Positions 8,929-16,596 of a stretch of 36,603 nucleotides of DNA are shown in pieces; within the stretch, counting starts at the first letter, position 1, and each line of letters begins with the position of its first letter. The notes under the pieces were generated by a model, which had not been told where the DNA came from, did not search any database, and saw nothing but the letters and a program-made list of their open reading frames with translations. Position numbers and translations under genes: made by a program. The DNA is from CAYFSC01 sp964345695 (lineage in GTDB: Bacteria > Bacteroidota > Rhodothermia > Rhodothermales > Salinibacteraceae): contig CAYFSC010000004.1 of assembly GCA_964345695.1 (NCBI GenBank), forward strand, positions 1-36,603, in the 5' to 3' direction.

Positions 8929-9690
8929 TTACGAAATCACGCCTCGCTCGGCGAGGGACGTATGCTCAGGCCCCGCGATAATGAGATGGTCGTGCACCGG
9001 AATGCCCATGAGTTGGCCGGCCTCGACGAGCTGGCGGGTAATGCGGATGTCTTCGCGGCTCGGCTCGGGGTTGCCGGACGGGTGGTTGTGAAGACAAATG
9101 ACGGCGGCTGCATTGTCGAGGATGGCCTTTTCAAAGACCGCCCGGGGCTCGACGATGCTGGACGCCAGTCCTCCTTTGCTGACGGTATAGTCGCCGATGA
9201 TCACGTTGGCCGTGTTCAGATGCACCACCTTGAAAATCTCCTTCTTCAGGTCGCGCATCAGCGGGCCGTAGACACTGGCCACATCCTCGGGCGAACTGAC
9301 CTGGACTCGCTCGCTGCCGCGACGCTGCGACTCGACACGACGCCCAAGTTCGAAGGCAGCCTGCAGTGTGGCAGCTTTGGCCGGGCCGACCCCCGTGACG
9401 CGCATCAGCTCCTTGAGGGCCCGACGTGAGAGGTCGTGGAGCGAGCCGTACGTCTGAAGCATCGAGCGTCCGAGGTCCACAGCCGAAAGACGCCGCTCGC
9501 CTGTTCGGGTGCCACTGCCCAGCAAGAGAGCCAGCAGTTCGGCGTCGGACAGCACCGGCGGACCGTGTTGCATCAGCTTTTCTCGCGGCTGGTCGGAGGC
9601 GTCCCACGCATGGATGGGCGCATCGTAGGCAACCGGCGGCTCTCCGGATGCGTCGGGAGCCGGCGAGGGTGGGTCGGGGGAGTCGGGCAT
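8929..9690 (-). CDS. radC: RadC family JAB1/MPN+ domain protein
   Basis: From the ATG at 9690 this is 253 residues. An N-terminal UPF0758 region contains a helix-hairpin-helix (V-T-G-V-G-P-A-K-A near 98-106). It is followed by the JAB1/MPN+ metalloprotease-like domain with H-N-H-P-S-G at 201-206 and the zinc-ligand Asp at about 214 in P-S-R-E-D. RadC proteins are widespread and often linked to DNA repair or genome plasticity, but their biochemical role is unsettled; the original radC repair phenotype in E. coli was traced to another gene. The frame is open 22 codons further up, but that extension is cysteine-bearing and unlike the family, so 9690 is preferred. It is cotranscribed with prmC (30-bp gap). 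Confidence 0.9.
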   Translation of the reverse strand: MPDSPDPPSPAPDASGEPPVAYDAPIHAWDASDQPREKLMQHGPPVLSDAELLALLLGSGTRTGERRLSAVDLGRSMLQTYGSLHDLSRRALKELMRVTGVGPAKAATLQAAFELGRRVESQRRGSERVQVSSPEDVASVYGPLMRDLKKEIFKVVHLNTANVIIGDYTVSKGGLASSIVEPRAVFEKAILDNAAAVICLHNHPSGNPEPSREDIRITRQLVEAGQLMGIPVHDHLIIAGPEHTSLAERGVIS

Positions 9691-9815
9691 GAAGGGGTTG
9701 CAACGGACGCAGAGGGGCGAGATGTATTCCTTAGACACATCGGCCCTCGTCCGCATAACGTCTGGCGGCGCTCCCGAAGTCCGCGGCAGGGCTGCTCCCT
9801 TTCGGCCGTCGCGGC

Positions 9816-10928
9816 CTACTCCACTACGAGTTCGTTCAACAGGTGCGCGTTGGACGGACTGTTTTTGAGGTGCCGCAGCAGCGCCTGCATGCCTTCCTGC
9901 GGCGAGCGCGAGTTGAGCGCTCGGAAGAGACGGTTGTGCTTCTGCAGCCGCACGTCGCCCAGAAGCCGCTCCTCGTTGCGGGTGCCGCTCTCCCGGAGAT
10001 TAACGGCCGGGTAGATGCGCTTGTCGGCCAGCTCGCGGTCGAGCACGATCTCGGAGTTGCCGGTGCCCTTAAACTCCTCAAAGATGACGTCATCCATGCG
10101 ACTGCCCGTTTCGACCAGGCAGGTGGCGATAATCGTGAGCGAGCCGCCGTCCTCCACGTTCCGCGCAGCGCCAAAGATCTGACGGGGCACCTTCAACGCC
10201 TCGGCGTCGAGGCCGCCCGACAGAGTACGCCCGCTGCCGTCGACCCAGAGGTTGAACGTCCGCCCGAGGCGCGTCAGCGAGTCGAGCAGCAAGACCACGT
10301 CTTCGCCCTTCTCCACGAGTCGCTTGGAGTATTCGTGGGCGAGAGTCGAAACGCGCACATGGTTGTCCTCGCCCCGGTCGTTGGAGGAGGCAAATACCTG
10401 TGCGCTCGTCGACCGGCGGAAGTCGGTGACCTCCTCCGGTCGCTCGTCCACGAGCAGCGCGACGAGTTCCACTTCTGGATGGTTGTCGGTGATGCCCGCG
10501 GCAATGTTCTTGAGCAGCACCGTCTTGCCGGCCCGCGGCGGCGACACGATCAGTGCCCGCTGCCCCTTCCCGAGCGGCGCGACGAGGTCAACCACCCGCA
10601 TCGAGACGTCGCTCGGGCCGGTGATGAGGTTGAGCTTGTCCTCAGGATAAATGATCGCGCCATGGTCGAAGTCCTTCAACTGCGCCCACTCCTTCGGGGG
10701 CAGGCCCATGACGGAGTCAATCCATCCCACCTGCATGCCGCCCTTACGGCCCGGCTTCAGATCGCCTTCGATGACGACGCCATCCCGCAGGTTGAACTTG
10801 CGGATGAGCGGCGGCGGCATGAACGGATCATCGTCATCTTTCGGAAGGTCCGGCCGCATTTCCCGCATGAAGCCGTACTTCTTGTCACCGATGAGTTCGA
10901 GAAGTCTGCGAAACGATTTCTGAGACAT
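9816..10928 (-). CDS. rho: Transcription termination factor Rho (short form)
   Basis: This 370-residue protein is an RNA-dependent ATPase that releases RNA from stalled polymerase. Residues about 10-90 form the RNA-binding OB-like region ending in I-R-K-F-N-L-R-D-G. The Walker A is S-P-P-R-A-G-K-T at 129-136, and the Walker B is V-V-L-L-L-D-S-L at 211-218. The Q-loop/R-loop region (S-G-G-L-D-A, K-G-T-G-N-S-E) and the final domain are all present. It is shorter than E. coli Rho (419 residues) because the N-terminal helical Rho_N subdomain is essentially absent: only about 40 residues, acidic around DDDDP, precede the RNA-binding strands. The ATG at 10928 (MSQKS) is preferred to one 14 codons upstream. 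A long leader (10929-11518) separates it from a divergent hydrolase; Rho is autoregulated through its leader in other bacteria. Confidence 0.95.
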   Translation of the reverse strand: MSQKSFRRLLELIGDKKYGFMREMRPDLPKDDDDPFMPPPLIRKFNLRDGVVIEGDLKPGRKGGMQVGWIDSVMGLPPKEWAQLKDFDHGAIIYPEDKLNLITGPSDVSMRVVDLVAPLGKGQRALIVSPPRAGKTVLLKNIAAGITDNHPEVELVALLVDERPEEVTDFRRSTSAQVFASSNDRGEDNHVRVSTLAHEYSKRLVEKGEDVVLLLDSLTRLGRTFNLWVDGSGRTLSGGLDAEALKVPRQIFGAARNVEDGGSLTIIATCLVETGSRMDDVIFEEFKGTGNSEIVLDRELADKRIYPAVNLRESGTRNEERLLGDVRLQKHNRLFRALNSRSPQEGMQALLRHLKNSPSNAHLLNELVVE

Positions 10929-11163
10929 AGGTCTGTGAAAAGGTGAATAATCGAGTCGGCCCACGCCCAAATCCGCGAGCGACCGACCGAAACTACGAAG
11001 TAGCGAGTGGGTGGCGAGGCGACAGACAGGTTAGACGGAGAGGTGCACGCGACACGTGCCGACAATGCTCTCACCGCTTTACCGCAACGCTAGTAGAGGC
11101 CCCCGACGGGGAGCGGACCACAGAAAGACGCCCTCATGAGCCAGGCAGATACACGATGTTCTC

Positions 11164-11206
11164 GGTTCGGATCGATAGGTGAATGGTGCCAAACACCTTC
11201 CGAACC
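11164..11206. other. Two-step inverted repeat, possible structured RNA leader
   Basis: GGTTCGG (11164-11170) pairs with CCGAACC (11200-11206). Inside it AGGTG (11177-11181) pairs with CACCT (11194-11198), leaving a 6-nt internal loop on one side and 1 nt on the other. GGTG at 11185 can also pair with CACC at 11194 as an alternative inner stem. On the minus strand this lies about 240 bp upstream of rho and could be part of its leader. Confidence 0.45.
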
Positions 11207-11351
11207 CCTCGAAAGACAACGCTTTAGCGACAGCCCGGAAGCCATGATCTGGAAGCCACAATACGGCCTCTCGAACATGCCTGTGCGAGAACACACAACG
11301 AGGCGCCCGTCGTTCCGGACGAGATCAGCGCACCGCTTGCCGGTCGTCACA

Positions 11352-11383
11352 CTGAGTACCGGGTCGCGCTGAGTACCGGATCG
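11352..11383. repeat. Short tandem repeat with 17-bp period
   Basis: CTGAGTACCGGGTCG at 11352-11366 is repeated as CTGAGTACCGGATCG at 11369-11383, one base different, with CG between the copies. It lies in the rho-hydrolase intergenic region, about 135 bp upstream of the hydrolase start. Its function is unknown. Confidence 0.6.
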
Positions 11384-11518
11384 TATGCAAATTGCGCGCA
11401 GTGTAGACAGCCTAATCAAATTGCGTTGTGGTTGGGGAACGCCACCGCACGTCGATGGTTTCCCGCATCCTCTTTCGCTCGGTTCCCTCCTTCCTCGTCC
11501 CCTGTCTCCGCTCTTCTC

Positions 11519-12295
11519 GTGACATATGCCGACCTGCGCATCGACCGACGGGGACCGTCCGACGGCGATGCTCTTCTGCTCCTGCATGGCTGGGGCAGGA
11601 GCGGCCGAGACATGCAGTTTATTGCCGAGGCACTGGCCGGAGCATATCAGATCCATACCGTCGACCTTCCTGGCCACGGCGCGTCGCCTCCACCGCCCAC
11701 TGCCTGGGGCGTCCCTGAGCACGCCCGCCTGCTTCATACCTACATCCAAGACGAGATCCGGAAGCCGGTTTCCATCGTCGGCCATTCCAACGGAGGCCGC
11801 ATCGCCCTGTACATGGCGAGCGAACCAGAGATGCAATCCGCCGTGCGGCGGCTGGTCCTGATCAGCCCGTCCGGCATTGCTCCCGAGCGTTCATGGTCGG
11901 TGGCCATGCGGTCCACCGTCGCTACGACGCTGAAGGCGCCCCTCCAGATGCTTCCTCCTTCGCTACGGACACCCGCCCTAGATTGGCTCCGGCATTCGGC
12001 CCTGTGGCGGCTGCTGGGCTCTTCGGACTACAATCGGGCGACCGGAGCGATGCGTGAAACGTTCGTCAAGACCGTGAGCCATCATCTGGACGATCGGGTA
12101 TGCCGCATCCAAATCCCGGTGCTCATCTTCTGGGGCACTGCGGATGAGGCCGTGTCTCGCCGTCAGATGGAAACCCTCGACGCGGAGATCGACGATTGCG
12201 GAGTCGTCGAACTGGAGGGAGCAGGCCATTACGGTCACCAGGAGCAGGTTGATACATTTCTTTCTGCAACCCGATATTTTCTGGAGGAAACCTGA
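11519..12295 (+). CDS. Alpha/beta-hydrolase fold protein
   Basis: From a GTG at 11519 this is a 258-residue protein with a complete hydrolase fold. It has the oxyanion-hole motif L-L-H-G-W-G near 21-26, D-L-P-G-H-G near 49-54, the nucleophile elbow V-G-H-S-N-G-G with Ser90, an acid in W-G-T-A-D-E (Asp209), and the base His237 in G-A-G-H-Y-G. Such proteins hydrolyse esters or related bonds; the substrate cannot be assigned. The frame is open back to a TTG at 11426, but those 31 residues lie before the first beta strand and look non-coding. It precedes murF by 165 bp on the same strand. A link to envelope metabolism is only suggested by that position. Confidence 0.85.
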   Translation: MTYADLRIDRRGPSDGDALLLLHGWGRSGRDMQFIAEALAGAYQIHTVDLPGHGASPPPPTAWGVPEHARLLHTYIQDEIRKPVSIVGHSNGGRIALYMASEPEMQSAVRRLVLISPSGIAPERSWSVAMRSTVATTLKAPLQMLPPSLRTPALDWLRHSALWRLLGSSDYNRATGAMRETFVKTVSHHLDDRVCRIQIPVLIFWGTADEAVSRRQMETLDAEIDDCGVVELEGAGHYGHQEQVDTFLSATRYFLEET

Positions 12296-12460
12296 CGCCG
12301 ACTCGTTCGGCTTCCGGACTCGCCGCCTGCAGGTTGCGGCTCCCGCTGCTTGACTCCAGGTCCTGCAGAGCCGGCCTTCGTTGCCTCGCACGCGCCGAAG
12401 GCTGTGCCGGCTCCTGGGAGGCAGCAGGCTCCGCGGTCTTCAATCAGCCCTTCTCCGCCG

Positions 12461-14089
12461 ATGGTCATCTTTCTTGCCTTTCTTGCGCTGCTTGCCACCC
12501 TCGCCGCAGGGTGGCGCGCAACCCGTCGGACGCGCTTCTTTCTCCACATCTTTCAGCTGGAAACCTACAAGCTCGATCGCTACACCGATTGGCTCGGCGA
12601 CCATGGGTCTCTCATCGTGCGCCCCTCTCACGCGGTGGCTGCAGTGGCATGGGTGGGCGCAGTGGCCGGGTTTGCGTTCGTTCCTTCTCCGTGGATCGCC
12701 GCCCTCCTTCTCGTAGCATGGACCGGCGCGTTCCTCTCTTCCCGGGCTTACCGCAGGGACCAAGAGAAGAAGCCCCTTGCCTTTACCGCGCGCATGACCC
12801 GGCTGGCAGTCATCACCGCGGTCTTGGCTCTCCTTCCGGTGGGGCTCGGGGCCTGGTTCGGCACGCAGATCGGGACGGCAAGCGGATTCCTCTGGTACGT
12901 GCTGGGCTGGTACCTTGCCGACCTGGGGGCGCCCCTCTGGGTCATGGCTGGCGGCGTTCTGATGCAGCCGGTGGAACATGCCATCCACGAAGGCTTCAAG
13001 CGGCAGGCTCGCGACCGGCTCGACGCCCGCGCCGACCTGACGGTGATCGGAATCACGGGCTCCTACGGCAAAACCAGCACCAAATTTATCCTCGCCGAAC
13101 TGCTGCGCCAAAAGTACAACGTGCTGGAAACGCCCAGCTCGTACAACACGCCCATGGGCATTTGCATCGCGGTCAACGAGAAGCTGCGTCCTGAACATCA
13201 GGTGCTGGTCCTCGAAATGGGCATGCGCTACCGCGGCGACATCGAAGAGCTCTGTCGCATCGCCCCGCCCGACATTTCGGTGGTGACGACCGTTGGCGTG
13301 GCCCACCTCGACACGATGGGATCAATCGAAAACATTGCCCGCGAGAAAGGCGATATTTTGACGTACATGCAGGACGACGGTACGGCCGTCTTGAACGTGG
13401 ACAACGAGCACGTGGCTGGAATGATAGAGCGAGCGCCGGGAGCCGTCTGGCGCGTCTCGGTCGCGGGCCGCGACGAGGCCGACGTGACGGCCCGTGACAT
13501 CCAGTATGACACGCAGGGGACGGCCTTCACCGTGCGAGACGAATCCGGCGAAGAGGCCCGGTTTCAGACCCAACTGCTGGGAGTCCATAACGTCCTCAAC
13601 ACGCTCTTGGCCGTGGCGGTGGGCCGTGCGATGGGCCTTCGGCTCCGGGCCATGGCGCACGCCGCCGAGCGGATCGAGCCGATCGAGCACCGCCTGGCCT
13701 TACGCCAAGAAGGACCGATCACCATCATCGACGACGCCTTCAATTCGAATCCAGTGGGGGCCCGCAACGCGGTCGAAATTCTCGCGTCCATGGACGAGGG
13801 GCGCCGCGTGATCGTGACGCCCGGCATGGTGGAACTCGGCAAGCGCCAGCACGAGGAGAACAAGGCGCTGGGTCGCCACATCGCCGAGCATGATCTTGAC
13901 CTCGCCGTGCTCGTCGGCGAGGAACAGACGCGCCCGATCCAAGAGGGACTGCGAGAGGCCGCGTTTCCCGCCGGACGGACGGAGGTCGTTGCGACTTTGT
14001 TCGACGCGCAGGAGGTGCTCAACCGCTACCTGCAACCGGGCGACATCGTTCTTTACGAAAACGATCTCCCGGATCAGTACGACGTGTAG
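12461..14089 (+). CDS. murF: MurF-type UDP-MurNAc-tripeptide D-Ala-D-Ala ligase family protein with membrane N-terminal domain
   Basis: This 542-residue protein starts at the ATG at 12461. Residues 1-170 are not the usual MurF substrate domain but a polytopic membrane segment with likely helices at about 1-17, 56-76, 78-95, 113-133 and 142-168. A Mur-ligase core follows: the P-loop G-I-T-G-S-Y-G-K-T-S-T at 197-207, the E-T-P-S-S-Y-N-T-P-M-G motif at 223-233, an E-M-G-M metal/ATP region near 252, a central H-N-x-x-N motif near 376, and the D-D-A-F-N-S-N-P motif at 424-431 typical of MurF. The C-terminal ligand domain runs to the end (E-N-D-L-P-D-Q-Y at 533-540). MurF adds D-Ala-D-Ala to the peptidoglycan precursor. 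The architecture implies membrane anchoring. A different amide ligase acting on a related precursor cannot be excluded. Confidence 0.82.
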   Translation: MVIFLAFLALLATLAAGWRATRRTRFFLHIFQLETYKLDRYTDWLGDHGSLIVRPSHAVAAVAWVGAVAGFAFVPSPWIAALLLVAWTGAFLSSRAYRRDQEKKPLAFTARMTRLAVITAVLALLPVGLGAWFGTQIGTASGFLWYVLGWYLADLGAPLWVMAGGVLMQPVEHAIHEGFKRQARDRLDARADLTVIGITGSYGKTSTKFILAELLRQKYNVLETPSSYNTPMGICIAVNEKLRPEHQVLVLEMGMRYRGDIEELCRIAPPDISVVTTVGVAHLDTMGSIENIAREKGDILTYMQDDGTAVLNVDNEHVAGMIERAPGAVWRVSVAGRDEADVTARDIQYDTQGTAFTVRDESGEEARFQTQLLGVHNVLNTLLAVAVGRAMGLRLRAMAHAAERIEPIEHRLALRQEGPITIIDDAFNSNPVGARNAVEILASMDEGRRVIVTPGMVELGKRQHEENKALGRHIAEHDLDLAVLVGEEQTRPIQEGLREAAFPAGRTEVVATLFDAQEVLNRYLQPGDIVLYENDLPDQYDV

Positions 14090-14187
14090 AGACCGCGGCG
14101 GCGTCCCCCGAAGATCCTCCGGGAAAGAGCCTCGCCAGAACTTGAAATCCGTGCCCTGGAAGTTATCGCACGCGTTCGGTAGAGTGG

Positions 14188-14204
14188 GTCCGCACGGACT
14201 TTTT
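14188..14204 (+). terminator. Weak terminator-like hairpin after murF
   Basis: GTCC, the loop GCAC, and GGAC are followed by five T residues, about 100 bp after the murF stop and 18 bp before rnhB. The stem is only 4 bp, so this may be fortuitous. Confidence 0.25.
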
Positions 14205-14221
14205 CATTCACACCGAAATGC

Positions 14222-14812
14222 ATGCTTGACCACGAACGTCGTCTTTGGAAGTCGGGATACGAGCGTGTAGCAGGCCTCGACGAGGCCGGTCGCGGATGCC
14301 TGGCCGGACCCGTCGTGGCTGCGGCCGTGATTCTGCCTCCGGGCCCGGAGATTCCGTCAATCCAGGACAGCAAATCGCTGTCGGAAGCCGAGCGAATGGA
14401 GGCGCGGGAGCACATTGAAGCAGAAGCCTTGGCGGCGGCCATCGGCATCTGCTCGCCGCAGGAAATCGACACGCTGAACATCTTGCGGGCCGCGCTCAAG
14501 GCCATGCGGCGGGCCGCGTCGGACTGTCAGCCCGCGCCCGACTTTCTGCTGGTGGACGGGAATCGATGGTTGGAGGACTCAAGCTGGCCGTACGAAACCG
14601 TCGTCAAGGGCGATGCCACCAGCCAATCCATCGCTGCCGCTTCGATCCTGGCCAAGACCGAACGCGATGCCATGATGCGTCAGCTTCACGAAGAGCATCC
14701 GGAGTACAGCTGGGACACGAACGTGGGCTATCCGACGCAGGCCCACTACGCGGCCCTCGATGAGCACGGTGTGACCCCGTTTCATCGCCAGTCGTTTAAG
14801 CTCCACAAATAG
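14222..14812 (+). CDS. rnhB: Ribonuclease HII
   Basis: The enzyme cleaves the RNA strand of RNA-DNA hybrids and nicks at single ribonucleotides in DNA. The 196-residue protein contains the N-terminal motif L-D-E-A-G-R-G-C-L-A-G-P with the metal-binding Asp20 and Glu21. D-S-K-x-L-S follows at 49-53, V-D-G-N with Asp112, and K-G-D-A-x-S-x-S-I-A-A-A-S-I-L-A-K with Asp131. The four carboxylates expected for type II RNases H are therefore all present. The length is normal. It lies 132 bp after murF on the same strand and converges on aroK. An upstream in-frame ATG is absent; a second ATG overlaps one base earlier in another frame. Confidence 0.96.
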   Translation: MLDHERRLWKSGYERVAGLDEAGRGCLAGPVVAAAVILPPGPEIPSIQDSKSLSEAERMEAREHIEAEALAAAIGICSPQEIDTLNILRAALKAMRRAASDCQPAPDFLLVDGNRWLEDSSWPYETVVKGDATSQSIAAASILAKTERDAMMRQLHEEHPEYSWDTNVGYPTQAHYAALDEHGVTPFHRQSFKLHK

Positions 14813-14858
14813 CCGGAGGCCGCGTCCGCAGCCTCGGCTTCCGACGCTGCACGCCTTC

Positions 14859-14874
14859 GGAAGGAGTGCCTTCC
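14859..14874. terminator. Hairpin between convergent rnhB and aroK
   Basis: GGAAGG, loop AGTG, CCTTCC is a perfect 6-bp stem between the stop codons of two converging genes and abuts the aroK stop. No long T run follows on either side, so it may protect 3' ends rather than terminate on its own. Confidence 0.35.
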
Positions 14875-14875
14875 T

Positions 14876-15421
14876 TCAGGAGGAACGCTTTCGCTCCCAG
14901 ACCTTGGCGATCTCGGCAAGGATCTCCGCGAGCGTGTCGGGCGGGCGGTGCGCGTCGACCGTGACGTGCGCCTGCTCGTAGGCCGCCCGGCGTGCGCTCA
15001 GCATTCGCTCGATGCGCTGCCGCATGGCCTGGCGCGGCAAAGGCTCCCCGTGCGCGTCCTGTAACAGCGGGCGGTGCGCGGCCTCCTCCGCGACACGCTT
15101 CACGATGATATCGGCCGGAACCTGCAGGTACACGAGCATGCCATGCTCCTTGGCAAAGGCGCGGTTGGCATCGTCCACGATCGTTCCGCCTCCGAGAGCC
15201 ACGACGACATCCTCCGTGTCGGCCGTGTCCCAGAGGGCCCGCGTCTCTCGCTGTCGGAATCCCATCTCGCCTTCCTCCGCAAAGATCTCTGGGATCGTGC
15301 GTTCGGCGGAGGCCGCGATGACATCGTCGAGGTCGCAGAACTCCAGTCCGAGACGCGCGGCGACTTTCGGCCCTACGGTCGACTTGCCGCTTGCCATGAA
15401 TCCCGCCAGGTACATACGCAT
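14876..15421 (-). CDS. aroK: Shikimate kinase
   Basis: The enzyme phosphorylates shikimate at the 3-hydroxyl with ATP, the fifth step of the chorismate pathway for aromatic amino acids, in the cytosol. The 181-residue protein has the Walker A G-F-M-A-S-G-K-S-T at 7-15 and the shikimate-binding D-L-D-D at 31-34. It also has F-R-x-x-E near 55-59, the G-G-G loop near 97-99 (A-L-G-G-G-T), and the R-P-L-L lid motif near 117. The length is usual for the family. The start could be either of two ATGs two codons apart. It is divergent from truA with only 59 bp between the starts, so the two promoters must overlap or lie back to back. No other aro gene is in the window. Confidence 0.95.
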   Translation of the reverse strand: MRMYLAGFMASGKSTVGPKVAARLGLEFCDLDDVIAASAERTIPEIFAEEGEMGFRQRETRALWDTADTEDVVVALGGGTIVDDANRAFAKEHGMLVYLQVPADIIVKRVAEEAAHRPLLQDAHGEPLPRQAMRQRIERMLSARRAAYEQAHVTVDAHRPPDTLAEILAEIAKVWERKRSS

Positions 15422-15480
15422 TGAGAGGATCGACGCTTGCAGAAACAGATTCGACGGGGTCTCACACAGACCCAGAGGCG

Positions 15481-16293
15481 ATGCCTCGATACCGTTTGCT
15501 CATCGAGTACGACGGAACCGACTTCCACGGGTGGCAGATCCAACCCGAGGTGGCCACTGTGCAGGGCGCTCTCGAAGACGCCATCGCGACGATCTTCTCT
15601 GCAGACTGTCGCGTAACCGGCTCGGGACGCACGGACGCCGGGGTGCACGCTCGCCGTCAGGTGGCCCACGTGGATCTTCCTGAGTCGGTGGACCCCTTCC
15701 GGCTGCGCGGGTCGTTGAATGGACTAACGCCCGACGGCGTGGCAGTGCGTGCGGTTGAGGCCGCACCGGAAGGGTTCCACGCCCGCTACGACGCCCGACG
15801 ACGGAGCTACCGCTACCGGATTCACACCGAGCCCTGTGCCCTGGAGCGTCACACCCGGACGCTGCTGCGGCCGGTTCCGGACTTCGAACGCATGAACCGC
15901 GCTGCGTCCGATTTGCTGGGCCGTCATCCCTTTGGGGCGTTCTGCATCACGCAGTCCAACACCGAGAATCGCGTCTGCACCCTCGCCACCGCGCGGTGGC
16001 GCTCCGGGGCACGCCGTGGATTTTGGCGGTTCGAGATTGAAGGCGACCGGTTTCTGCATGGCATGGTCCGGGCCATTGTGGGCACGCTCGTGGAAATTGG
16101 GCGGGACCAGCGTCCGGCGGACGACATTCTGCGCCTCTTCGACGTGCAGGACCGCCGCGCAGCCGGTCCTTCAATGCCTCCCGAGGGACTGGTGCTCGCA
16201 TCCGTCCAGTACGAGGACCCGCTCTTCACGGCCGACCACCGCGAGGCCCTGGTTCCAGCAACCGCCTCCCTCCGTGGATCGCACGACCCGTGA
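15481..16293 (+). CDS. truA: tRNA pseudouridine(38-40) synthase TruA
   Basis: TruA isomerises uridines 38-40 in the anticodon stem-loop of many tRNAs. From the ATG at 15481 (MPRYRLL) the product is 270 residues. It opens with the family's I-E-Y-D-G-T-D-F-H-G-W-Q and carries the catalytic aspartate Asp52 in G-S-G-R-T-D-A-G-V-H-A. Later motifs include the Y-R-Y-R-I substrate-tyrosine region and F-L-H-G-M-V-R-A-I-V-G-T near the C-terminal half. The frame is open 20 codons further upstream without resemblance to the family, so that extension is rejected. It is divergent from aroK and followed by a small membrane protein gene after 48 bp. Confidence 0.95.
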   Translation: MPRYRLLIEYDGTDFHGWQIQPEVATVQGALEDAIATIFSADCRVTGSGRTDAGVHARRQVAHVDLPESVDPFRLRGSLNGLTPDGVAVRAVEAAPEGFHARYDARRRSYRYRIHTEPCALERHTRTLLRPVPDFERMNRAASDLLGRHPFGAFCITQSNTENRVCTLATARWRSGARRGFWRFEIEGDRFLHGMVRAIVGTLVEIGRDQRPADDILRLFDVQDRRAAGPSMPPEGLVLASVQYEDPLFTADHREALVPATASLRGSHDP

Positions 16294-16341
16294 TCTCCGT
16301 ACTCTCACTTGCATCCTCGCTATTCATCGATACTCCGACCG

Positions 16342-16527
16342 ATGGACCTCGACATCCGCACCATCCTGCGCTGGCTCATCATTGGCGTGCTTGCCTGGAT
16401 CGGGCTGAGCCTCGTCGGCGTTCTTGCCGACATCGCGAGCGCCGTGGTCCACCTGGGCCTGCGTGTTGGCGTGATTGTGCTTGTGGTCCTGCTGGCCATT
16501 CGCCTTCTTGAACATCTGCGATCCTGA
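16342..16527 (+). CDS. Small hydrophobic membrane protein of unknown function
   Basis: This 61-residue protein begins MDLDIRT and has two predicted membrane helices (about 11-33 and 37-55) separated by a short turn containing D-I-A-S. It ends with a basic tail. I recognise no family. It sits between truA and the arginine deiminase gene on the same strand, with 48- and 69-bp gaps, which together with the clean membrane pattern supports it being real. A TTG 11 codons earlier extends the frame but adds nothing recognisable. Confidence 0.55.
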   Translation: MDLDIRTILRWLIIGVLAWIGLSLVGVLADIASAVVHLGLRVGVIVLVVLLAIRLLEHLRS

Positions 16528-16596
16528 CGGCCGCGTCTGCGCTCGCCGGGACTGCATCTCCTTGTTCGTCCTTTCTTCCACATCCCTCCCTTTCCC

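Larger units (their letters stand above)
10929..11518. other. Divergent intergenic region between rho and an alpha/beta hydrolase
   Basis: About 590 bp lack a supportable gene. Open frames here on either strand give cysteine- and arginine-rich translations without domains. The region contains a two-step inverted repeat (11164-11206) and a tandem repeat (11352-11383), both listed separately. It should contain the promoters for rho on the minus strand and for the hydrolase-murF unit on the plus strand, but I cannot pick out convincing promoter hexamers. Confidence 0.55.

Noticed and set aside
9804..9816. Hairpin GGCCG-TCG-CGGCC at the end of rho as a terminator
   Set aside because: The stem overlaps the stop codon, is only 5 bp and is not followed by a T run on the minus strand.
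11090..11836. Minus-strand gene of about 250 codons opposite the alpha/beta hydrolase
   Set aside because: It overlaps the hydrolase, which has an intact catalytic triad; the antisense product is cysteine- and arginine-rich without a domain.
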